Source: Clostridium sp. Marseille-P299
GTDB taxonomy: Bacteria > Bacillota > Clostridia > Lachnospirales > Lachnospiraceae
Assembly: GCF_900078195.1 (NCBI RefSeq)
Contig: NZ_FJVE01000006.1
Span: forward strand, 2,501-66,500
DNA: 64,000 nucleotides
Direction: 5' to 3'
The notes below the pieces were generated by a model. It saw only the letters and a program-made list of their open reading frames with translations. It was not told the origin of the DNA and did no database searches. Positions 44,465-53,690 of this stretch are shown in pieces. The stretch's first letter is position 1, and every line of letters begins with the position of its first letter. The translations under genes were made by a program, and so were the position numbers.

Positions 44465-45421
44465 TTAATTAAAATATACCAATTTTTCCTTAGGCTCTTC
44501 TGCCTTTTCAATTCTTTGCGCATAAAGAATTGGACCTTCTCCGCGATATTCCTTATAATATTCACACTTTATTTTAGCTGTAACTGTAATCCATGAACGC
44601 ATTTTAAGAAACTCAAAAGGCAATGGACCAGCTTTTCCAGCTTTACACAAGAAACCAATAAATGCAATGTCATCTGCACAGCAAGTCATAGCAAACCTTC
44701 CTGGCACGAAGCTTCCTTTTGGAAATTGATTTGACTTATATACCATTGCACGAAAGCGAACGGTTTTTCCATCGTATTTCTTTGGATTATCTAATGCATC
44801 CATGTAAAATAATCCGAAATCTTCATCATACAAGTCAATAATTTCAGCATTTAAATCAAATGGTAGCACTTCTTCACCAGCATCATCTGTTACACCATTT
44901 TCAGATTCATAAATAATTTGACCTTTACGATTCACTGGTTTTACACTTCTACGTAAAGCAATCTTATCGGTTGAATCGTCACATCGATTAAAAATGATGG
45001 TATCTGAATACTTAAATTGACCAATCATAATTGACTTCATATTATTTAAATAGTTATTATATGTCGATGCATCAATTGTAGTAATTATTTGAACCATTTC
45101 CCAATTATCAGGTAACTCAAGTTCTAGAAAATTTTCTACATTCCACATACCATTCCATTCTATCATAACACGTTGTGGTCGATAAAAGGATTGATATTGT
45201 GCTAAAAGTTCTTCCGTAAATTCTTCTTCCTCTTCTACGGTAACGATATCTACATTCATTGCAGCAAGTTGCTTTTCATCATATTCTTCTATACCTTCTT
45301 CACAAAGGATAAGTAATGTCTTTTCTCCATTTGTAAATTCAGGATCACTGAATGTTTCATTGACAAAGCTTGTCTTGCCGCTCTCTAAAAATCCATTAAC
45401 TAAATAAACCGGTATTTCCAT
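44465..45421 (-). CDS. CobW-type GTPase fused to a YcgQ/DUF1980-like domain
   Basis: Soluble GTPase-like protein. N-terminal P-loop LVNGFLESGKTSFVNE and IIFNRCDD mark a CobW/G3E-type domain (about 1-190), although the canonical metal-chaperone CxCC motif is absent. The C-terminal 115 residues (RFRAMVYKSNQFPKGSFVPGRFAMTCCADDIAFIGFLCK) resemble the YcgQ/DUF1980 domain, which is associated with YcgR permeases and zinc regulation in Bacillus. The fusion links metal handling with a membrane-partner domain. It is 45 bases after the His-rich CobW gene and probably in its operon. Function is inferred only. Confidence 0.78.
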   Translation of the reverse strand: MEIPVYLVNGFLESGKTSFVNETFSDPEFTNGEKTLLILCEEGIEEYDEKQLAAMNVDIVTVEEEEEFTEELLAQYQSFYRPQRVMIEWNGMWNVENFLELELPDNWEMVQIITTIDASTYNNYLNNMKSIMIGQFKYSDTIIFNRCDDSTDKIALRRSVKPVNRKGQIIYESENGVTDDAGEEVLPFDLNAEIIDLYDEDFGLFYMDALDNPKKYDGKTVRFRAMVYKSNQFPKGSFVPGRFAMTCCADDIAFIGFLCKAGKAGPLPFEFLKMRSWITVTAKIKCEYYKEYRGEGPILYAQRIEKAEEPKEKLVYFN

Positions 45422-45466
45422 AGCATCGGTTCCTTTCCATACTTACTAAAACGTCTAAAACATTTC

Positions 45467-46750
45467 TTATTTTATTTTAAACAATGTTTCAAGCGCCTGA
45501 TTATCTATCTTGCTTCCTATTACACAAAGACGTCCTGTATATTCTGCTGCACCCTTACGAACTTCATATTCACCTGGAACTAAATCAAAATACATCCATT
45601 CTCCACTTGTGCAAGGAATAATACCTTTTGCTCGAAGGATAATTCCATATTCTTCTGAACTTGATAACGTCTCTAAAATCGTTTTTAATTCTTCTTCCTC
45701 ATATTTACGTGGTGTTTCTACACCCCAGCTTGTAAATACTTCATCTGCATGGTGATGTCCATGATCATGGTGGTCATGTCCACAGCCACAGCCTTCTCCG
45801 TGTTCATGATCGTGATGATCATGTCCGCAGCCACAGCCTTCTCCGTGTTCATGCTCATGGTGATTATGCCCACATCCACAACCTTCTCCGTGTTCATGCT
45901 CATGGTGATCATGTCCACAGCCACAACCTTCTCCGTGTTCATGCTCATGGTGATCGTGTCCACAGCCACAACCTTCTTCGTGCTCATGCTCATGATGATC
46001 GTGTCCACAACCACAGCCTTCTCCATGTTCATGGTCATGATGATCATGTCCACAACCACATTCTTCACCATGTGCATGCTCATGATGATCATGACTATGG
46101 TGTTGTCCACAAGTTGGGCAAACATCTGCTTCATCCATTAGTTCTTTTAAGGAACTCTTTTTCTCCATTGCATCTAATATCTGTTTTCCAGTAAGATTAT
46201 CCCATGGAGTTGTGATAATTGCTGCATTATCATTATGTTCTTGTAACTGATGTACACAATCTAATAATTTCTCATCAGAAACATCTTGAGTACGGCTTAA
46301 AATAATTGTTCCTGCATGTTCTATTTGGTTGTTGAAAAATTCACCAAAATTCTTCATATACATTTTAGATTTTTTAACATCAACAACTGCAGTTGTACTA
46401 TTTAATTCAATTTCAACTTTTTCTCCAACGGAAAGTACTGCTTTTACAACGTCTGATAACTTTCCAACTCCTGAAGGCTCTATAATTACTCTATCTGGTG
46501 TATAGGTTTCTAGTACTTCTTGAAGTGCAGTACCAAAATCTCCTACTAATGAACAGCAGATACAACCTGAGTTCATCTCTGTTATTTGCACTCCGGCTTC
46601 TTTTAAGAATCCGCCATCAATGCCAATTTCACCAAATTCATTTTCAATTAAAACTATTTTTTCACCAGCAAAGGCTTCCTTTAATAATTTTTTTATTAAA
46701 GTAGTTTTTCCTGCGCCTAAAAATCCTGAAATTACATCTATTTTTGTCAT
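45467..46750 (-). CDS. CobW/ZNG1-like zinc metallochaperone GTPase with His/Cys repeats
   Basis: G3E GTPase expected to deliver zinc (or another metal) to a client enzyme. The N-terminus has the Walker [13 protein letters not shown], and the metal motif GCICCSLVG; the CobW C-terminal domain lies about 345-427. Between about residues 213 and 330 is a long metal-binding insert: [15 protein letters not shown], then seven 15-residue repeats of the type [15 protein letters not shown]. Normal CobW proteins have a shorter His-rich loop. The insert provides more than 40 His and 14 repeat Cys, so it could store several zinc ions. Start ATG follows AAAGGGTG. Zinc is likely, but nickel or cobalt cannot be excluded. 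No Zur box was found upstream. Confidence 0.9.
   Translation of the reverse strand: MTKIDVISGFLGAGKTTLIKKLLKEAFAGEKIVLIENEFGEIGIDGGFLKEAGVQITEMNSGCICCSLVGDFGTALQEVLETYTPDRVIIEPSGVGKLSDVVKAVLSVGEKVEIELNSTTAVVDVKKSKMYMKNFGEFFNNQIEHAGTIILSRTQDVSDEKLLDCVHQLQEHNDNAAIITTPWDNLTGKQILDAMEKKSSLKELMDEADVCPTCGQHHSHDHHEHAHGEECGCGHDHHDHEHGEGCGCGHDHHEHEHEEGCGCGHDHHEHEHGEGCGCGHDHHEHEHGEGCGCGHNHHEHEHGEGCGCGHDHHDHEHGEGCGCGHDHHDHGHHHADEVFTSWGVETPRKYEEEELKTILETLSSSEEYGIILRAKGIIPCTSGEWMYFDLVPGEYEVRKGAAEYTGRLCVIGSKIDNQALETLFKIK
45754..46110. repeat. Coding repeat: seven 45-bp units in the cobW gene
   Basis: Seven tandem 45-base units encode 15-residue His/Cys repeats with pattern [15 protein letters not shown]. 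Units differ slightly (E-C-G-C, E-E-G-C, H-N-H-H), mostly by third-position changes, which suggests recent expansion with ongoing selection on the protein. Confidence 0.9.
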
Positions 46751-46849
46751 GTCTATTACACCCTTTCAATTTTAAAACAACAATATGACTGCAAATTATT
46801 ATACTTCTCTTATAACCGTTTTGCAAGAAAATAAACCTACCTAGAACAA

Positions 46850-46983
46850 AAGTGTGCTTCAACACTCTCGCGAACAAAACTGATATAGCAACCCTTTTGT
46901 TCCGCGCATAGCTGCGCATCCTTTTCCCGCAGGGTGTTCTACAACAGGAAATGCAGAGCAATTTCCGATTGTAGAACAAAAGT
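46850..46983. repeat. Dispersed intergenic repeat, copy 2
   Basis: Same element as 42601-42736, same orientation. The hairpin (TTCTACAACAGGAAAT with ATTTCCGATTGTAGAA) has two mismatched pairs compared with copy 1. TAGAACAAAAGT occurs at both ends (46842-46853 and 46972-46983). Confidence 0.85.
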
Positions 46984-47061
46984 CTCTGTCACAACTCCAT
47001 TTATATAAAAGTTTTCCAGGAAAACATTCATATAAAATGTTATTATGAAACAGAGACTTAA
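46978..47061 (-). terminator. Terminator after the amidase gene
   Basis: Minus strand: AAGTCTCTGT and ACAGAGACTT enclose an 84-base hairpin with an inner GTTTTCC-TGGAAAAC stem, followed by TTGTTC. The T tail is weak. Confidence 0.6.
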
Positions 47062-47076
47062 AATTATACTTTATTT

Positions 47077-47883
47077 TTATTCAAACATAACAATTGTATC
47101 ATACCCAAGCATGTTAAGATCTAATTCTAAAGATTTTGCTTGCACTAGTGTTTCAATATCTGCCGCCTCTACCACATAAGCAGCTCCCTTCTCAGCAATG
47201 CGAAGCGGATAACCAATATCAATCATAGAATTTACAAAACGTTCTGCATTATTCTGCTCCTGAAATAAAGAGAATTGCACAAGATATTTTCCTTCAATAG
47301 CAGAGGTTTGAACTTCTTCTGTTATATTCTCTTTTTGCAGTGTAGAAACCCACTCATTTCCAGTGACACCTTTATAGATACCGCCTGCAATTGCATCCGC
47401 TACCTGATCAAACTTTTCATCAAAAAGTTCATTATCAGCAGCATTATATATAGAACCAACTCTTACAAGGATCGCAGGCATTTCAGTTCTTCTAAGAATC
47501 GCCGGATTCTCCTTAACAACTACACCCAAATTTTGAAATCCAACGTTCTCAAGGCGTTTATTAATTTCTTCTGCAACTTGCTCGCTAATGCTTCCTCTTT
47601 TATAAATAAGAGATTCCACTCCCGAATACTGATAGGATGAGCTACTAAAATTACGATGAAGTGATACCAATAAATCAGCCTTCTGATCATTTGCAATTTG
47701 TGCCTTTCTTATGGGTGCTTCATATACATCACTCACTCTTGTATAGCCAACATCAATTCCTTTTTCTTTTAAAAGTTTACCTACAGCTAACGCTAGGTCC
47801 AAATTATCATCTTTTTCTTTTCTGCCTTCATGTACAATTCCCTCATCAAAACCGCCATGCCCCGCATCTAAGACTACTTTCAT
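47077..47883 (-). CDS. N-acetylmuramoyl-L-alanine amidase with C-terminal SPOR-like domain
   Basis: Peptidoglycan amidase of the Amidase_3 family. Metal site: VVLDAGHGGFDEG (His), NLDLALAVG (Glu region) and LLVSLHRNFS (His); the second acidic helix ends with a NELFDEKFDQVADAIAGGIYKG. Residues about 195-268 resemble a SPOR/CwlD-like repeat (KYLVQFSLFQEQNNAERFVNSM). The frame extends to 47928, but that start lacks a ribosome site; the ATG at 47883 starts MKVVLDAGHGG and is the more likely, though its AAGG site is 11 bases away. No signal peptide is visible from either start, unusual for a cell-wall enzyme. Single gene. Confidence 0.85.
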   Translation of the reverse strand: MKVVLDAGHGGFDEGIVHEGRKEKDDNLDLALAVGKLLKEKGIDVGYTRVSDVYEAPIRKAQIANDQKADLLVSLHRNFSSSSYQYSGVESLIYKRGSISEQVAEEINKRLENVGFQNLGVVVKENPAILRRTEMPAILVRVGSIYNAADNELFDEKFDQVADAIAGGIYKGVTGNEWVSTLQKENITEEVQTSAIEGKYLVQFSLFQEQNNAERFVNSMIDIGYPLRIAEKGAAYVVEAADIETLVQAKSLELDLNMLGYDTIVMFE

Positions 47884-47979
47884 TTCACTTATTACCTTAT
47901 CACTTTTCTTACTATATAACATATGCATAAAATAATGTCTCGTTCGTAAAATGAAAGACTCGTATCATGTGAAAGAATA

Positions 47980-49857
47980 TTAATCTGCTTTGACTAAGGA
48001 TTCAAAGAGATCTTTAAAAGTTGCAACACTTGAATCATTGTAAATGATATCACGTACCATTAAAGGATCATCCGTAATCATATTATCAACGCCTAATAAT
48101 TTCATTCTTTCAACCTCTGCTCTACTCTTCAATGTCCAAGCATGCACTTCTTTACCTAAGCTATGAGCTGTACGTACTAAAGTTTCATTGATAAAGCTTG
48201 ATTTCACACTGAAAAAATCGGCATATTCATTATCATAAAAATATCCATAAGCAACAGAAAGTATATATCCTGTTTTAATCGTATCATTTAATTCTTTTAC
48301 TCTTGCAAGAGCACTATAGTTCGTAGAAGTAACAACACATTGTCTTTCAAAATCATATTCATCAATTAATGCAACCACTTTTTCAACTAAGTTTTGCTGA
48401 TGACTTGTTATTTTGATTTCAATATTTAATTTAATTTTTCCCTGACAAAGTTCTAGAACCTCTGCAAGGGTAGGTACCTTCGTTCCAACATAATCTTTTG
48501 AAAACCACGAACCAGCATCATATGTTTGCAATTCTTCATATGTGACATCCCATATATTCTTATTTACACCGCAGGTACGTTTTAAGTTAGAATCATGTAA
48601 TAAAACAACAATACCATCTTTTGTTTCTTGGACATCAATTTCTGCATAGTCGGACACCAAATTTATAGCTTCTTGTATGGATTCTAATGTGTTTTCAGGA
48701 GCCATATGAGATGCACCACGATGCGCAGTTACATATGTGCCAAATAAAGAACCAGTCTCAACGAATGCACCTTTATAAAAACCTGTTACTAAATAATAAA
48801 AATTAAAGGCAATAACAATCAATGTTACAATTGTTAGTATTCGAATATAACGCCCTCTTGCAAATAAAGGTCTTCTCTTTAAGATTCGAATTCCCTTATC
48901 CTCGTCCTTCATTGATTTTACAATTTTATTTTGTAACTTTTCAATGTCATGACCTAGATTTTCTTTTTCTTCTTTATAAGTCACAAATAACTTTGTTATT
49001 ACTCCATAATTAGCGATTAATGTTAGCACTGAAACAAATATCATAACATAGCCATTAATTTGACCTACAAATCTTATAAATACAACAACCACAACCGACT
49101 TATCTAACGTTAGATAGACAATTACTCCTGTAATTAGTATTACAATTAGGTATAATAACAAATATGCCATTAGTAAAATTAAGTTAAAAAAGAAAAGATA
49201 TTGCAGTATTTGCGCTATATGCCCTTGTTCTAAGTTTTTGCTTTCACGATACCCTTCTTTTAATGTCTTATTATCAAGTACACAAAAATGTAGCGTAAAT
49301 ATACCTCGAAACGTTACAAATGCAGCCATTATAATAATTAATGCAATGACTAGTACAATACCCTTATTATGAAAAATTGACTTAGCAATATAGGAGGGTA
49401 CTCTAGTATTCACAATAAGGTTATATATCAGCGGAATACCAATAACAATGGCTTCCATAAGACAAAACAAAGGTAGGAAAATATTCTTCCGATTCCGAAA
49501 CAATTTATATGTTTTATGAATGCTTGGAAATACAATTTGCGTTACACCTATTTTTCGATCTTGTATACTTGAAAAGCAATATATAATTAGAGAAATAAGC
49601 TCAACCGTTATAAAAAATGATACTAAAGTTAATAACACAAGACAATAAATTATTGTAAAAGGTGATCTTAAAAAGCTATTAATATTTGCTAAAGTCAAGT
49701 AACTATAGCCCAAAAGTTTGAGTAATTTTTGTAGTGACCAACTAAAGAATGGTACCATAACTACTAAAAATAATGACTTATATAAGACTTCAAATAAGAA
49801 TAAACTTCTAAGATTCTTTTTAATATAATTCTTTGTTTCTATAAAAAAATTTCTCAC
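47980..49857 (-). CDS. Membrane-anchored glycerophosphodiester phosphodiesterase
   Basis: Hydrolyses glycerophosphodiesters, releasing glycerol 3-phosphate; possibly also involved in glycerolipid or teichoic acid turnover. The N-terminal 340 residues form a membrane domain with about eight segments (PF10110 type). The C-terminal GDPD domain (about 375-620) starts VTAHRGASHMAPENTLESIQEA and has LLHDSNLKRTCGVN and NIEIKI (metal Glu). The long membrane-plus-GDPD fusion is common in Firmicutes. It is followed by the amidase gene 50 bases on; the two could share a transcript. Confidence 0.92.
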   Translation of the reverse strand: MRNFFIETKNYIKKNLRSLFLFEVLYKSLFLVVMVPFFSWSLQKLLKLLGYSYLTLANINSFLRSPFTIIYCLVLLTLVSFFITVELISLIIYCFSSIQDRKIGVTQIVFPSIHKTYKLFRNRKNIFLPLFCLMEAIVIGIPLIYNLIVNTRVPSYIAKSIFHNKGIVLVIALIIIMAAFVTFRGIFTLHFCVLDNKTLKEGYRESKNLEQGHIAQILQYLFFFNLILLMAYLLLYLIVILITGVIVYLTLDKSVVVVVFIRFVGQINGYVMIFVSVLTLIANYGVITKLFVTYKEEKENLGHDIEKLQNKIVKSMKDEDKGIRILKRRPLFARGRYIRILTIVTLIVIAFNFYYLVTGFYKGAFVETGSLFGTYVTAHRGASHMAPENTLESIQEAINLVSDYAEIDVQETKDGIVVLLHDSNLKRTCGVNKNIWDVTYEELQTYDAGSWFSKDYVGTKVPTLAEVLELCQGKIKLNIEIKITSHQQNLVEKVVALIDEYDFERQCVVTSTNYSALARVKELNDTIKTGYILSVAYGYFYDNEYADFFSVKSSFINETLVRTAHSLGKEVHAWTLKSRAEVERMKLLGVDNMITDDPLMVRDIIYNDSSVATFKDLFESLVKAD

Positions 49858-49891
49858 AATTACACCTGCTATTCTGTATATTAAAATTAAG

Positions 49892-50036
49892 TGTAACTAT
49901 TCAGGACTACGTCCTTCATAGTCACAAGATGCACACAAATCACAAAATGCATGTGATTTGGCGCAAGCTATTCTCGGGATTTTGCACAGAATACGTGCAA
50001 AACACCTCGCGGGATACCACCTACTGAATAGTTACA
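49892..50036. mobile_element. MITE-like element, 145 bp, perfect inverted ends
   Basis: TGTAACTATTCAG at 49892-49904 and its exact complement CTGAATAGTTACA at 50024-50036. ATTAAG directly repeats outside both ends (49886-49891 and 50037-50042). The interior has no gene but contains palindromic patches (AAATCACAAAATGCATGTGATTT and TTTTGCACAGAATACGTGCAAAA). It lies between the GDPD gene and the end of the MFS gene. Confidence 0.75.
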
Positions 50037-50046
50037 ATTAAGTTAT

Positions 50047-51351
50047 CTAATCGATGTCGCTAAAATTATCTAATATTTTTTCTTTCTTTATAGGTTTTGA
50101 ATCCCCATGTTTTACAAATATCATCGTCAATAATGATGCGATTGAAAAGGTAACCGCATATGGAAATAAGATGCGGTATGAAATTTGTTCTAGTAAAAAT
50201 CCAGATAAAATTGGTGTTATAATTTGAGCTGTCATTGATATGATGTAGTATAAACCTGTATACTTACCAACATTAGATCCTTTGCTCATTTCCACCACCA
50301 TTGGATAGGAATTTACGTTAATTGCTGCCCATCCAATTCCTGTTAATGCAAAAACAACATTTATAAAATTCGAATATTCAAAGAAAAAACATCCCATAAG
50401 ATAGGATAAGGTAATTAATAGTATTCCGCCAATAATCGTTTTCTTTCTACCAAAACGAGTTGCTATAAAACCAATCGGTATGTAACTAATAATTGCAGCT
50501 CCCGTTGCGACTAATAAGCAGTTTGCAAAACCACCTGCCTCCATCTTCCAAACCTCTTTTGCATACCTAGAAAAGGCTGTTGTTACTGCGTTATATGCTG
50601 TGAACCACAAGAAAATAGAAGCTAATAATAAAACTAGACTATGCTTTACTGACTTACTTAGTGCTTTTGGCGATTCTACTTCATTTAGTTCAATATTAGT
50701 ATCAAGAAACTCATCTTCTTCACTAGTGTTCTTCATTTCTTGAATTAATTTATTCTCCCGAATGAAAACTAATAATACAATAACCGCTATTACCATAATA
50801 CTTGCTACACAGCTAAATATTATGAAATAATTTGGATGTTCATTCTTTGGAGTTAAAAATTTTATAAAGATTAAAGTTAAAATTCCCCCGATTGCTCCCA
50901 TTAAATTAATAACAGCATTTGCTTGACTTCTTAATGGTTTCGGCGTTAAATCTGGCATTAATGCTACTGCAGGTGAGCGATACGATCCCATTGCTAGCAA
51001 TACAGCACCTAATGACAGTACAAATAAAACAATGTTTTTTTGTTGATCAGCGATTGGTATAAATAACATAAAAATTACGGATACAATTGTTCCAGCTACA
51101 ATAAATGGTGTTCGCTTTCCCACCTTTGTAGTTGTCTTATCCGATAATGCACCAAATAAAGGCAGCAAAAATAAGGCTAACACATTGTCTGCTGCCATTA
51201 TAAAGCCCGTCTGTGTCTCTCCCATATGAAATGTTTCTTTTAATATAAGCGGAACAATATTATCATATAGTTGCCAAAAAGCACAAATTGATAAAAATGC
51301 CAAACCAATAAAAAAAGTACGCTTATAGTTCAATCGATTCCCATTCCCCAT
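50047..51351 (-). CDS. MFS transporter, SLC45-like
   Basis: Twelve-segment major facilitator. Motifs: LFGALSDKTTTKVGKRTPFI (MFS signature between segments 2 and 3), GSYRSPAVALMPDLTPKPLRSQANAV and GWAAINVNSYPMVVEMS, as in the SLC45-like sugar/H+ symporter group. A 30-residue acidic cytoplasmic loop joins the halves. Substrate likely a disaccharide, but uncertain. Two small inverted repeats lie in the leader (51371-51427). It is followed by the MITE-like element. No neighbouring catabolic genes. Confidence 0.82.
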   Translation of the reverse strand: MGNGNRLNYKRTFFIGLAFLSICAFWQLYDNIVPLILKETFHMGETQTGFIMAADNVLALFLLPLFGALSDKTTTKVGKRTPFIVAGTIVSVIFMLFIPIADQQKNIVLFVLSLGAVLLAMGSYRSPAVALMPDLTPKPLRSQANAVINLMGAIGGILTLIFIKFLTPKNEHPNYFIIFSCVASIMVIAVIVLLVFIRENKLIQEMKNTSEEDEFLDTNIELNEVESPKALSKSVKHSLVLLLASIFLWFTAYNAVTTAFSRYAKEVWKMEAGGFANCLLVATGAAIISYIPIGFIATRFGRKKTIIGGILLITLSYLMGCFFFEYSNFINVVFALTGIGWAAINVNSYPMVVEMSKGSNVGKYTGLYYIISMTAQIITPILSGFLLEQISYRILFPYAVTFSIASLLTMIFVKHGDSKPIKKEKILDNFSDID

Positions 51352-51650
51352 TATAACCTCCTACTGCCAAGGCAGCCCATTTAATAAGCCAAAAGTGCAC
51401 TCTATACTTTTTGGCAGCTCAGTTGTATTTTTAACCTATTTTAAATATCTGTGAGTATAACTCGCAAAAAAGTTCATGTCCTATTATAACATAGTTAAAC
51501 TTATCTTACATTATTTTTTCCAAAAAAACAGAGCTTACTTTACGTGAATTATTTATTACTATATCAAGACTAAGACACGTAAAGTAATCTCTATTCATTT
51601 TGTAATACATTCCTTTTATAGCGTATATAATTAATTATAATTGTTTATTC
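51352..51650. other. Spacer with the coiled-coil gene terminator
   Basis: About 300 bases. Beside the terminator listed separately it holds inverted repeats GCCAAAAGT/ACTTTTTGGC (51400-51427) and CTGCCAAGGCAG (51363-51374), part of the MFS leader. No further gene. Confidence 0.55.
51521..51588 (-). terminator. Terminator after the coiled-coil/DUF4397 gene
   Basis: Minus strand: TTACTTTACGTG pairs with CACGTAAAGTAA (12 bp) across a 29-base middle, followed by GCTCTGTTTTTTT. Confidence 0.8.
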
Positions 51651-53690
51651 TTAATTTTCAATTACAAGAACTTGAAGTGGTGAAGAAGTATTATAGCCAC
51701 CAATAATGCAAGCTGTATACATCTTATCTGGTACAATTCTTTGATAGAAATTAAATTGAGGTGTTACCTCATCTTGGTTATATTGCATATTTTGTAGATT
51801 CGTATTGGATGAGTTCATTAGATTGACTGGTGTTCCTGATACATAAAAATCATAATCTCCAGCTAGAGCTTGCTTTAATACTGTTACTTCTTTTACATTA
51901 ACATCTGAGAATACTAATGTTCCATCACTTAAAGTTACATCAAACGGACCATCATCAAAGGTTAAATTCGCAACTCTAAAAGTAGCTCTATCACTAGTTC
52001 TTCCCGTACAAGTATCATCTGGAATTTGTATTACTTGAACTCCCCTAACAGAGTTCACCACTGCCAATGTCACTCTTGTACCCGCCATAAACGGAATAAC
52101 TGCCGTACAAATCGGTCTTTCTTTAGAGGATTGATGATATACCATTACCGTGCCAAAACCATCTGCAATCCGATCATACGCACTAATTTTACCAAATCCC
52201 AAGCCATCCACTAATGGGCGATTACCTATAACAACAAATATAGGCTCAAAGCCAACTGCTGCATGAAGAATTCGAACCCTTACATGATTTATTACTGTAC
52301 TATGTCTCTTATCACATAAATTATCTTCGTATAAGGTATTCTCGCATCCAACTGGTGTGACCTTTTTACAAGAATGATAAGAATCCATTTCTCTTGAATC
52401 TAAGACTTCATTTCTTGCACAAGTCTTTTTTTCCATATGCTTATGAGGATACATCTCTTTTTGCATGCATGGATGATTCATTCTCCTTCTTCTTAGGATA
52501 TCTTCACAGGATTCTTCTTGTTTTTCCATACCACGATTCATTTTTTCTTCACACATTTTATTTTGGTTCATCATTTCCATGCGCATTTTCTCTTCCCACA
52601 TCATCTTTTGATTCATCATTTCTTTGCGCATCTTTTCTCCACATAAATTTTCATGACTTTCTCTTTCTTGGCGAAGCTTTTCTTCAAGCATTCTTTGATT
52701 ATTCGTTCTTTCTTGTCGCATCATTTCATCTCTTAGTTTTTCTTGGTTCATTCTTTCCTCATTTAATTTTTCTTCACACATATTTTTTTGTTCCATCATT
52801 TGCTGACGCATCTTTTCTTCCTGCGTCTTTTGTTGATTCATCATCTCTTGTCTCATATTCTCTTCTTTTGTTCTTTGTTGATTCATCATCTCTTTGCGAA
52901 TTTTTTCTTCTTGCATTCTTTGTTGTTCCGTCATTTGTTGACGCATTTCTTCTTGCATCCTTTGTTGATTCTCTCTTTCTCTTCGCCGTCTTTCCTCTTC
53001 CATCCTTTGTTGATTCTCTCTTTCTCTTCGCATTCTCTCCTCTTCCATCCTTTGCTGATTCTCTCTTTCTCTTCGCATTCTCTCTTCTTCCATCCTTCGT
53101 TGATTTTCTCTTTCCTTACTCATTCTCTCCTCTTCCATCCTTCGTTGATTTTCTCTTTCTCTTCGCATTCTCTCTTCTTCCATCCTTTGTTGATTCTCTC
53201 TTTCTCTTCGCATCCTCTCTTCTTCCATCCTTTGTTGATTCATTCTTTCTCGTTGCGCATTCTCTTCTCTTAGTCTTTCTAATCGCATTTTCTCCTGCTG
53301 AATCATTTCCTGATTTCTTCGTTCTTCACTTGCTATTTTTTCATGGAGAACTGTTTCATTTGCTTTTTTTCTCTCTGCCATTCTTTGATTCATTAAATTT
53401 TGGTTTAATCTTCTTTGGGCTTCTTCTTCTACTTTACTTTCTACCTTTTTTTCCACTTTTTTCTCTACAGGTTTTTCTTCTCTCTTTTTTTGCGGAGTCG
53501 TTCTACGATCTGAAAATGTTTCTATCTCAGTTAAATCATCCAAATGAGTTGTATCGTTTATCAAAGTATCCTTTATTTCTGTTGCACTTTGTTGTTCTAA
53601 TCCCTCATTGTTTTCAACCAATTCTGCTACATGAAGATTTTGTTCATTTCTTGAATTGTTTCTATAATTGGTTCTATTATAACGTGCCAT
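51651..53690 (-). CDS. Large coiled-coil repeat protein with C-terminal DUF4397 domain
   Basis: A 679-residue protein of unknown function. The N-terminal 75 residues are polar. Residues about 75-450 form an extremely charged, Glu/Arg/Met/Gln-rich helix; 17 consecutive 15-residue repeats (NQQRMEEERMRRERE type) run from about 150 to 405, the first six nearly identical, then decaying with growing Met and Cys content. Residues about 470-600 show DUF4397 features (VRILHAAVGFEPIFVVIGNRPL, TAVIPFMAGTRVTLAVVNS, VANLTFDDGPFDVTL). No signal peptide or membrane anchor. DUF4397 domains often occur on surface proteins, so a spore-surface role is possible but is speculation. Own promoter region and terminator. 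Confidence 0.8.
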   Translation of the reverse strand: MARYNRTNYRNNSRNEQNLHVAELVENNEGLEQQSATEIKDTLINDTTHLDDLTEIETFSDRRTTPQKKREEKPVEKKVEKKVESKVEEEAQRRLNQNLMNQRMAERKKANETVLHEKIASEERRNQEMIQQEKMRLERLREENAQRERMNQQRMEEERMRRERENQQRMEEERMRRERENQRRMEEERMSKERENQRRMEEERMRRERENQQRMEEERMRRERENQQRMEEERRRRERENQQRMQEEMRQQMTEQQRMQEEKIRKEMMNQQRTKEENMRQEMMNQQKTQEEKMRQQMMEQKNMCEEKLNEERMNQEKLRDEMMRQERTNNQRMLEEKLRQERESHENLCGEKMRKEMMNQKMMWEEKMRMEMMNQNKMCEEKMNRGMEKQEESCEDILRRRRMNHPCMQKEMYPHKHMEKKTCARNEVLDSREMDSYHSCKKVTPVGCENTLYEDNLCDKRHSTVINHVRVRILHAAVGFEPIFVVIGNRPLVDGLGFGKISAYDRIADGFGTVMVYHQSSKERPICTAVIPFMAGTRVTLAVVNSVRGVQVIQIPDDTCTGRTSDRATFRVANLTFDDGPFDVTLSDGTLVFSDVNVKEVTVLKQALAGDYDFYVSGTPVNLMNSSNTNLQNMQYNQDEVTPQFNFYQRIVPDKMYTACIIGGYNTSSPLQVLVIEN
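52480..53240. repeat. Coding repeat: 17 units of 45 bp
   Basis: Tandem 45-base units encode 15-residue helical repeats. The upstream six units on the minus strand (52970-53240) are near-identical; later units are progressively divergent. The 15-residue period equals 3.75 residues per turn if it spans four turns. Confidence 0.85.

Noticed and set aside
45749..46141. Plus- and minus-frame low-complexity proteins over the cobW repeats
   Set aside because: Met/Val/Thr-rich shadows of the His/Cys repeat; the CobW frame carries Walker A and CICC motifs.
46662..46979. 105-residue minus frame upstream of cobW
   Set aside because: Covers the dispersed repeat and the start of cobW in another frame; no ribosome site and no recognisable domain.
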